Notes under the pieces: generated by a model | What the model saw: only the letters and a program-made list of their open reading frames with translations | Told to the model about the DNA's origin: nothing | Databases searched by the model: none | Assembly (NCBI GenBank): GCA_910586105.1 | Contig: CAJUGU010000026.1 | Span: forward strand, 1 to 36,657 | Origin: an uncultured Eubacteriales bacterium | GTDB taxonomy: Bacteria > Bacillota > Clostridia > Oscillospirales > Butyricicoccaceae | Length of the DNA: 36,657 bases | Direction: 5' to 3' | Program-made: the position numbers and the translations under genes | Shown here: one piece after another, positions 31,219 through 36,657 of the stretch | Layout: every line of letters begins with the position of its first letter | Numbering within the stretch: the first letter of the stretch is position 1

Positions 31219-31713
31219 ATGTTCCGTGAAATGAGACGGAAAAAGCAGCAGCTGCCCGCCGGGGAAGCCGCTGCGATCTTGGAAACCGGTACGACCGGCG
31301 TGCTCGCCGTTCATGGGGACGACGGCTACCCGTATACCGTGCCGCTGAATTATGTGGCGCTGGACGGCAGGCTGTATTTTCACAGCGCCAAAAGCGGACA
31401 CAAGCTGGATGCGATCGCGCGCGACGGCAAGGCGTCCTTCTGTGTGATCGGGCAGGACGAGCTTGCGCCCGCGCTTTATACGACGCTGTTCCGCAGCGTG
31501 GTCGTTTTCGGGCGGCTGCGGGTGGTCGAAGACCCGGCGGAGCTGCGCGCTTCGATCGAAGCGCTGGCGGATAAATATTCACCGGAGGAGCCAACGGAAA
31601 AGCGGGATGCGGAGATCGAACGGTTTTACGACGCGCTCTGCATGATCGCATTGGAACCGGAACATATCACCGGGAAGGAATGTATCGAGCTGACCCGGCA
31701 GCGCAAGCCCTGA
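31219..31713 (+). CDS. Pyridoxamine 5'-phosphate oxidase-fold flavoprotein (Nim-like)
   Basis: 164 residues from ATG 31219, behind GGGAGGATATC. A split-barrel FMN-binding fold: FREMRRKKQQLPAGEA is the family opening, then GVLAVHGDDGYPYTVPLNYV (shortened; 28-46) and LYFHSAKSGHKLD (52-64; His55 and His61). This 'hHsA..GhK' segment is shared with NimA-type nitroimidazole-resistance reductases and their many household relatives. Whether it reduces nitroimidazoles cannot be told. Era follows 22 bases downstream. Confidence 0.85.
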   Translation: MFREMRRKKQQLPAGEAAAILETGTTGVLAVHGDDGYPYTVPLNYVALDGRLYFHSAKSGHKLDAIARDGKASFCVIGQDELAPALYTTLFRSVVVFGRLRVVEDPAELRASIEALADKYSPEEPTEKRDAEIERFYDALCMIALEPEHITGKECIELTRQRKP

Positions 31714-31735
31714 ACGGGCCAGTGGAGGTGGAAGC

Positions 31736-32629
31736 ATGGAGATCAAAAAAACTGCAATGATATCGATCGTTGGACGGCCAAACGTCGGCAAATCGACGCT
31801 GACCAACCGGCTCGTCGGTACGAAAGTCGCGATCGTTTCGGCGCGCCCGCAAACGACCCGCACCCGGATCACCGGCGTGCTCAACCGGGACGGCTGCCAA
31901 TATGTGTTTCTGGATACGCCGGGCCTGCATAAGCCCCGTTCCCGTCTGGGCGATTATATGGTGAAGGTGATCGCGGAGACCGTCAGCGAAGTCGACGCGG
32001 CGGCGCTGGTCGTCGAGCCGATCGCGAACATCGGCCCGGCGGAAGAGCGCCTGATCCTGCAGATCAAGGACAGCGGGATGCCGTCGGTGCTGGTCATCAA
32101 CAAGATCGACAGCGTGCCGAAGGAGGAGCTGCTTGCGGTGATCGCATGCTATGCGGAGGCGCACGATTTCCAGGCGATCGTCCCGGTCTCGGCGCGCACC
32201 GGCGAAGGCATTGCCGACCTGCTTGGCGAATTTGAAAAATTCGCGATCGACGGCCCGCAGCTGTTCCCGGAGGATATGGTTTCCGACCAGCCGGAAAAGC
32301 AGCTTGTGGCGGAGATCGTCCGGGAAAAGATGCTGATCCTGCTTCAGCGGGAGGTACCGCACGGCGTTGCGGTCGCGATCGAAAGCATGGAGGAGCGCGA
32401 GGACGGCCTGGTCGAGATCCACGCGACAATCTATTGTGAAAAGAACAGCCATAAAGGCATTATCATCGGCAAAAACGGGGAAATGCTCAAGCAGATCGGC
32501 CAGGCGGCGCGCACGGATATTGAACGCCTGCTGAACGCCCGGGTCTTCCTCGATCTGTGGATCAAGGTGCGCGAGGACTGGCGCAACAACCAGTTCCAGA
32601 TGCGCAACTTCGGCTACGGGAACGAATAA
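31736..32629 (+). CDS. era: Era GTPase
   Basis: 297 residues; ATG 31736 follows GGAGGTGG. GTPase motifs: GRPNVGKS (13-20), the switch I TTRTRITG, DTPG (60-63) and NKID (~121-124). The C-terminal KH domain has IIIGKNGEMLKQIG and ends in WRNNQFQMRNFGYG, as in the family. Era binds the 3' end of 16S rRNA and checks 30S assembly, functionally linked to YbeY and PhoH upstream. Copy B of the dispersed repeat starts ~40 bases after its stop. Confidence 0.97.
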   Translation: MEIKKTAMISIVGRPNVGKSTLTNRLVGTKVAIVSARPQTTRTRITGVLNRDGCQYVFLDTPGLHKPRSRLGDYMVKVIAETVSEVDAAALVVEPIANIGPAEERLILQIKDSGMPSVLVINKIDSVPKEELLAVIACYAEAHDFQAIVPVSARTGEGIADLLGEFEKFAIDGPQLFPEDMVSDQPEKQLVAEIVREKMLILLQREVPHGVAVAIESMEEREDGLVEIHATIYCEKNSHKGIIIGKNGEMLKQIGQAARTDIERLLNARVFLDLWIKVREDWRNNQFQMRNFGYGNE

Positions 32630-32670
32630 GCAAGATTTGCCGCGTATCCCGCGCCGCTTCCGGTGGGAAG

Positions 32671-32912
32671 CTATACCTGCGAACGTGGAATCCTGCCGTT
32701 TGCTTCGCCTGCGCGGCGGGCGCCGGGGCGCTGCCCCTGGACCCCCGGTCCTGCGCGGACGGCGCCAAAGGGACGCGTCCCTTTGGAATCCCGTTCCCGC
32801 CTGCGGGCGGGATGGGCGCGGTCAAGGCCGTTTTTGCGTGCGGCTTCGTCCCGCCAAAAGGACGGCGGAACGAAGTGGCAGGATCAGCACAATTTTCGGA
32901 ACGCGAGTGTAT
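32671..32912 (+). repeat. Dispersed intergenic repeat, copy B
   Basis: Near-identical to the reverse complement of 3916-4155; the few differences are single bases or one-base length changes. It lies between era and yqzL-recO, which are usually adjacent in Firmicutes, so it was inserted into or expanded within that gap. Contains GGGGCGCTGCCCC, CAAAGGGACGCGTCCCTTTG, CGCCTGCGGGCGGGA and the terminal hairpin CTTCGTCCCGCC/GGCGGAACGAAG. No transposase. Confidence 0.85.
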
Positions 32913-33016
32913 CACAAACGGCAGGATCCCTGCCCGGATACCGGCTCGGCCTTTGGAGGCGGCGGTAAGGGCGAAACAGGGGATATCGCCGGGACGGACG
33001 TAGGAGGTAGCGCGGA

Positions 33017-33148
33017 ATGGATCTCTGGCGGGTTTTTGGAGAGACCGGTGAGCCAATGGCATACATGCTTTACCGGCTGGAAAAAAGGGGTGCCAATGCA
33101 GCACAGCAAACTCAAATGCCTCGTGATCCGCGAGGTCGATTTCAGTGA
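33017..33148 (+). CDS. yqzL: YqzL-like small protein
   Basis: 43 residues from ATG 33017, which has TAGGAGG nine bases upstream. The start LWRVFGETGEPMAYMLYRLEK (residues 3-23, one residue over a shorter quoted core WRVFGETGEPMAYML) matches the small YqzL family (W-x-V-F-x-x-T-G-x-x-x-A-Y-L-L-x-K), which Bacillus encodes between era and recO. It overlaps the recO start by 53 bases in another frame, suggesting coupled translation. Function unknown. The position and motif together make it convincing. Confidence 0.8.
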   Translation: MDLWRVFGETGEPMAYMLYRLEKRGANAAQQTQMPRDPRGRFQ

Positions 33149-33851
33149 GCACGACCGATACATAACGGTGCTCACCGAGCATGGCCGCCGCTTGGAGGTG
33201 CTATGCCGGAACGCCCGCCGGAAGGGCAGCCGGATCGCAGGCGCGGCGCGGCTGTTCTGTTGGAGCGAGCTGACGCTTTATGAAAGCCGGGGCCGGTATT
33301 CGCTCGACGACGCCGAACTGATCAGCCCCTTCTGGGGCGTCACGCAGGATATCGACGCGTATGCGCTGGCCTGCTATCTGGCCGAGCTTTCCGCCGCGAT
33401 GACGGATACCGAAGAGGATATCCCGGCGCTGCCGCGCCTGTTTCTGGGCGCGCTGCATGTGCTCAGCGAGCGGAAACGGCCTGCCGCGATCGTAAAACCG
33501 GCGTTTGAGCTGCGGTTTATGGCGGAATCCGGCTTCCTGCCGCAGATGGATCCCTGTTCGGTCTGCGGCGCGGCGCTGACTCCGGACAGCGTCTGGTTTT
33601 CGGTGCGGTCGGGTTCCGCCGCCTGTGGGAGCTGCGCGGCGCGGCTGGGCGCGGACTTCCGGCTGTTGCCCCGGGGCACGGTCGCGGCGATGCAGCATAT
33701 CTTAACGAGCGATCTCAAACGGGTGTACGCCTTCCAATTAGGCGGCGGATCGCTGCGCGTACTGGGCGAGGTATGCGAGGAATACACGATCTATTATGCG
33801 GATAAGCTGTTTGACAGCCTGCGGTTTTACCATTCGCTGGCGCAGCTTTGA
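33096..33851 (+). CDS. recO: DNA repair protein RecO
   Basis: 251 residues from ATG 33096, with AAGGGG upstream; the frame is open much further upstream but that part runs through repeat B and is not RecO. The N-terminal OB fold (KCLVIREVDFSEHDRYITVLT, core shortened; VLCRNARRKGSR) is followed by the helical domain, with a zinc finger CSVC...CGSC (Cys154, 157, 177, 180). RecO loads RecA on SSB-coated DNA together with RecR and RecF. Downstream of yqzL as in other Firmicutes. Confidence 0.93.
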   Translation: MQHSKLKCLVIREVDFSEHDRYITVLTEHGRRLEVLCRNARRKGSRIAGAARLFCWSELTLYESRGRYSLDDAELISPFWGVTQDIDAYALACYLAELSAAMTDTEEDIPALPRLFLGALHVLSERKRPAAIVKPAFELRFMAESGFLPQMDPCSVCGAALTPDSVWFSVRSGSAACGSCAARLGADFRLLPRGTVAAMQHILTSDLKRVYAFQLGGGSLRVLGEVCEEYTIYYADKLFDSLRFYHSLAQL

Positions 33852-33867
33852 GAAGGGGGCGCGGCGG

Positions 33868-33993
33868 ATGCCATTCAAACGCGTGAAGAGCTGGAATTTG
33901 CAATTTTTTGCATCGGGAACGCACCCGAGCCTGTTGCGGATGAAAGATGCCCGCGCCGTCTCGCTGTTTGCGGAGGATGCCTGCGGACCTTGA
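33868..33993 (+). CDS. Small ORF, unknown
   Basis: 41 residues from ATG 33868, with AGAAGGGGG upstream, between recO and mutS2. It is basic at the start (PFKRVKSWN) and hydrophobic in the middle (LQFFASGTHPSLLRM). Its TGA overlaps the TTG start of the next small ORF. Not recognised; supported only by the ribosome site and tight spacing. It could be the first half of one frameshifted gene with the next ORF. Confidence 0.4.
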   Translation: MPFKRVKSWNLQFFASGTHPSLLRMKDARAVSLFAEDACGP

Positions 33994-34184
33994 GCGATGC
34001 GCTCGATTTTTTCTATTATTTTGACACCTGCGGCCTCGTCAGCCACGGCATGAGCGACGGTTATCTGTCCGAAGAGTTGCAGGACGAACACAAAAAGGCG
34101 CAGGCGGCGAAAGCGGCTCCGGCTGGGGGCGATCCATCGGGTTTTTGTACGATCTTTGTACGATCAATGGAGAATGAAACATGA
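33990..34184 (+). CDS. Small ORF coupled to mutS2, unknown
   Basis: 64 residues from a TTG overlapping the previous stop; its TGA overlaps the mutS2 ATG (ATGA). N-terminal part SDALDFFYYFDTCGLVSHGMSD looks protein-like (aromatic, amphipathic); the C-terminus is Ala/Lys-rich. Tight overlaps on both sides argue for translation. Not recognised. Confidence 0.45.
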   Translation: MSDALDFFYYFDTCGLVSHGMSDGYLSEELQDEHKKAQAAKAAPAGGDPSGFCTIFVRSMENET

Positions 34185-36574
34185 ATCGATTAGGTGAAAA
34201 ATCACTTGTAACGCTCGAATATCCGGCGATATTGGAGCGCTTGGCCGCGAATGCGGCGTCTGTGAAGGCGAAGGAGACCGCGCTGGCGCTGCGTCCTATG
34301 ACCGACCGTGAGGACGCGCAGCTTGCGATGCAGCAGACGACCGACGCCAAAAATGTAATGATCCGGAACGGTTCGCCGTCGCTGGGCGGCATCCGGGAGA
34401 TCCTGCCTTCCCTCGCGCGCGCCGACCGCGGCGGCGTGCTGAATTTCCGCGAACTGCTGGAAATCGCGTCCGTATTGCAGACGGCGCGGCTTTCGCAGGG
34501 CTACGTTGCCGGGGAGGAGGAAAAAAATACCCTTACCCCGCTCTTCCAGCGCCTGTCGGGCAACCGTGCGCTGGAAGAGCGGATTACGTCCTCGATCCTG
34601 AGCGAGGAAGAAATGGCGGACGGCGCGTCCCCGGAACTGCTGCACATCCGGCGGGAGAAGCGGCGGATCTCCGGTAAGGTGCGCGAGACCCTTGGGCGGC
34701 TGGTTTCGGGCGAACGCGCGAAATACTTACAGGAAGCGCTGATCACCCAACGCGGCGGACGGTTCGTCGTACCGGTCAAGGCCGAACATCGCGGCGAGAT
34801 CTCCGGGCTTGTACATGATGTATCCTCGTCCGGCGCGACCGTGTTTGTGGAACCGGCGCAGGTCGTCGAGATCAACAATCAGATCAAGGTTCTGGAAGGC
34901 CGGGAAAGCGCGGAGATCGAACGCATCCTGTCCGAAATCTCGGCGGATGTTGCGGCCTGCCGGTTGTCTATCGAGACCGATTATGAAGCGCTTTGCACGC
35001 TGGATTTCATCTTTGCAAAAGCGAAGCTGTCCTTTGACCTCAATGCGGACGCGCCGAAGCTCGTACCGGAAGGGTACCATACCAATTTGCTGCGGGCGCG
35101 GCATCCGCTGCTCGATCGGAAGACGGCGGTGCCGATCGATATCGCCATTGGCGGGGAATATGACACGCTTGTGATCACTGGCCCGAATACGGGCGGTAAA
35201 ACGGTGTCGCTGAAAACGCTGGGGCTGCTCAGTCTGATGGCGGCATCCGGGCTGCATATCTCGGCGAGCGAGCTGTCGGAGGTCTGCATATTTGAAAATG
35301 TTTATGCCGATATCGGCGACGAGCAGTCGATCGAGCAAAGCCTGTCGACCTTTTCCTCGCATATGAAAACGATCGTTTCCATTATGGATTGCTGCGCCCC
35401 CGGCGACCTGGTGCTGTTTGATGAACTCGGGGCGGGCACCGACCCGGTCGAAGGCGCGGCGCTTGCGGTGTCGATCATTGGTTATGCGCGGCAGATGGGC
35501 GCGCGCGTAGCGGCGACGACCCATTATTCCGAGCTGAAGACGTTTGCGCTGACGGCCGACGGGGTCGAAAATGCGTCCTGTGAATTTGATGTGAAGACCC
35601 TGCGCCCGACCTTCCGGCTGTTGACGGGTATCCCGGGGAAGTCGAATGCGTTTGCGATCGCGGCGCGATTGGGTTTGCAGCCGGTCGTATTGGAACGCGC
35701 AAAGGAACAGCTTTCGTCCGAAAGCACGCGCTTTGAGGATGTGATCGCCGAGCTGGAACGCGAACGCCGCGATCTGGAACGGTATAAAGCGGAAGCCGAA
35801 CGGCTCCGTGCGGCGGCGCAGAGCGAACGCGACAAGGCGGGGGATCTGCGCGACCAGACCGAGGACGAAGCCGACCGGATTGTCGAAGCGGCGCGGTCGA
35901 AGGCCGACCGGATCCTGAAGGATGCGCGTATGACGGCGGAAACCGTGTTCTCCGAACTGGACGAGATGAAGCGCGTCGCGAATGCGGATGCAAATGATAA
36001 GAACCTTGCGGCGGCGCGTGCCGCGCTGCGCGGGGTCATTACGCAGACCGAAAATGAACTGCGGAAATCGAAGGAGAAACGTACCGTTGCGCCGGAAGAA
36101 GCGCGTCCGCTGCGCCCGGGCGACGAGGTGCAGCTGATCAATGTATCGAATATCACGGCAACGGTGTTGAACGCGCCGGATAAGGATGGGAACGTACAGG
36201 TACAGGCGGGGATCATGAAAATGACCGTTAAGGAGAATGAGCTGCGCCCGGTACGGAAACCGGAAAAACCGAAGCCGAAGACCTTCCGCGCGGGTTCGGG
36301 CGGGGTGCGTGAGCTGCGGCTTGCGACAACGCCAAGCGAGATCGACGTGCGCGGGCTGTGCGCCGAGGAAGCGATCCTGGAGGTCGACCAGTTTATTTCC
36401 GGCGCGATCCTGAGCGGCCACCCGTCGGTGCGGATCATTCATGGGAAGGGTACGGGCGTGCTGCGCGCTGCGATCCAGAACCATCTGAAGCGGAATAAGC
36501 GCTGTAAGACCGTGCGCAACGGCGTGTTCGGCGAAGGCGAAATGGGTGTTACGGTCGTAGAATTCCGCGACTGA
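34181..36574 (+). CDS. mutS2: Endonuclease MutS2
   Basis: 797 residues, the usual length. N-terminal MutS-like core and lever (1-~290), then the ATPase with Walker A TGPNTGGKT (~332-340), Walker B-region LVLFDELGAGTDPVEGAAL (~409-427, core DELGAGTDP) and ATTHYSELK. A long coiled coil (~520-620, rich in Glu/Arg/Lys) follows, then the KOW-like part and the C-terminal Smr nuclease domain (EIDVRGL ~720; IIHGKGTGVLR ~751-761). MutS2 suppresses recombination and, in Bacillus, splits collided ribosomes. Last gene of the cluster. Confidence 0.96.
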   Translation: MNRLGEKSLVTLEYPAILERLAANAASVKAKETALALRPMTDREDAQLAMQQTTDAKNVMIRNGSPSLGGIREILPSLARADRGGVLNFRELLEIASVLQTARLSQGYVAGEEEKNTLTPLFQRLSGNRALEERITSSILSEEEMADGASPELLHIRREKRRISGKVRETLGRLVSGERAKYLQEALITQRGGRFVVPVKAEHRGEISGLVHDVSSSGATVFVEPAQVVEINNQIKVLEGRESAEIERILSEISADVAACRLSIETDYEALCTLDFIFAKAKLSFDLNADAPKLVPEGYHTNLLRARHPLLDRKTAVPIDIAIGGEYDTLVITGPNTGGKTVSLKTLGLLSLMAASGLHISASELSEVCIFENVYADIGDEQSIEQSLSTFSSHMKTIVSIMDCCAPGDLVLFDELGAGTDPVEGAALAVSIIGYARQMGARVAATTHYSELKTFALTADGVENASCEFDVKTLRPTFRLLTGIPGKSNAFAIAARLGLQPVVLERAKEQLSSESTRFEDVIAELERERRDLERYKAEAERLRAAAQSERDKAGDLRDQTEDEADRIVEAARSKADRILKDARMTAETVFSELDEMKRVANADANDKNLAAARAALRGVITQTENELRKSKEKRTVAPEEARPLRPGDEVQLINVSNITATVLNAPDKDGNVQVQAGIMKMTVKENELRPVRKPEKPKPKTFRAGSGGVRELRLATTPSEIDVRGLCAEEAILEVDQFISGAILSGHPSVRIIHGKGTGVLRAAIQNHLKRNKRCKTVRNGVFGEGEMGVTVVEFRD

Positions 36575-36632
36575 CCTGACGATGCATCCGATCGTCAGGC
36601 CGCGCCCCGGAAGCCCCGCGCGGGGCTTCCGG
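36575..36632 (+). terminator. Two hairpins after mutS2
   Basis: CCTGACGAT/ATCGTCAGG (36575-36599, 7-base loop) and an 11-bp perfect stem with GCGC loop (36607-36632). Neither is followed by a T-run in the visible sequence. Confidence 0.6.
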
Positions 36633-36657
36633 CGGGTCGGAACTTCAGGGCGGGCAG

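Noticed and set aside
32637..33095. A 153-codon N-terminal extension of recO
   Set aside because: It translates repeat copy B, which is noncoding elsewhere. RecO proper starts at 33096 with the normal N-terminus.
34727..36484. A 585-codon open frame on the minus strand
   Set aside because: Exact antisense of mutS2, with no ribosome site; the Arg/His-rich composition is typical of shadow frames in GC-rich DNA.

Overview
The window looks like chromosomal DNA of a high-GC, anaerobic, spore-forming member of the Clostridia (Oscillospirales/Christensenellales-like; exact lineage not determined). The grounds are a complete Rnf ferredoxin:NAD oxidoreductase operon, the sporulation pair yqfC-yqfD, a yqzL-like small gene before recO, mutS2, Gram-positive ribosome-binding sites and consensus sigma-A promoters. 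The first ~2.6 kb is different: AT-rich, with an excisionase and a Tn916-type integrase. It reads as one end of an integrative conjugative element (ICE).

Layout. 1-2.6 kb: ICE end (three unrecognised ORFs, xis, int). 2.8-3.7 kb: a host XerC/D-like recombinase on the minus strand. 4.2-5.8 kb: a cofactor-independent phosphoglycerate mutase whose segments are in circularly permuted order, the most unusual gene here. 5.9-9.1 kb: a run of small poorly characterised genes (membrane protein, ABM-domain protein, methyltransferase, two hypotheticals). 9.4-11.5 kb: iolG-iolI inositol pair behind a consensus promoter that contains a dyad. 11.7-14.8 kb (minus): glutamine synthetase and a membrane-anchored DUF4015-like protein. 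15.2-20.3 kb (minus): rnfCDGEAB. 20.9-23.5 kb (minus): a lipoprotein and a GntR/ABC operon (regulator, ATPase, permease). 23.7-26.0 kb: a promoter-hairpin unit that could be a small RNA, a MerR/TipAS regulator, a small membrane protein, an MGMT-fold protein and a possible transposase relic. 26.2-36.6 kb: tRNA-Gly and a housekeeping cluster yqfC-yqfD-phoH-ybeY-dgkA-(methyltransferase)-(Nim-like)-era-yqzL-recO-(two small ORFs)-mutS2.

Intergenic regions carry a dispersed repeat family. Two near-identical ~240-bp copies lie in opposite orientation about 28.5 kb apart, with two diverged or partial copies and a separate three-hairpin array. Several regulatory sites can be read directly: a GntR operator abutting its own promoter, a MerR-type 19-bp-spacer promoter with a dyad, and good promoters for iolG, glnA, rnfC and tRNA-Gly. 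All homology statements come from motif recognition by eye; no search was run.
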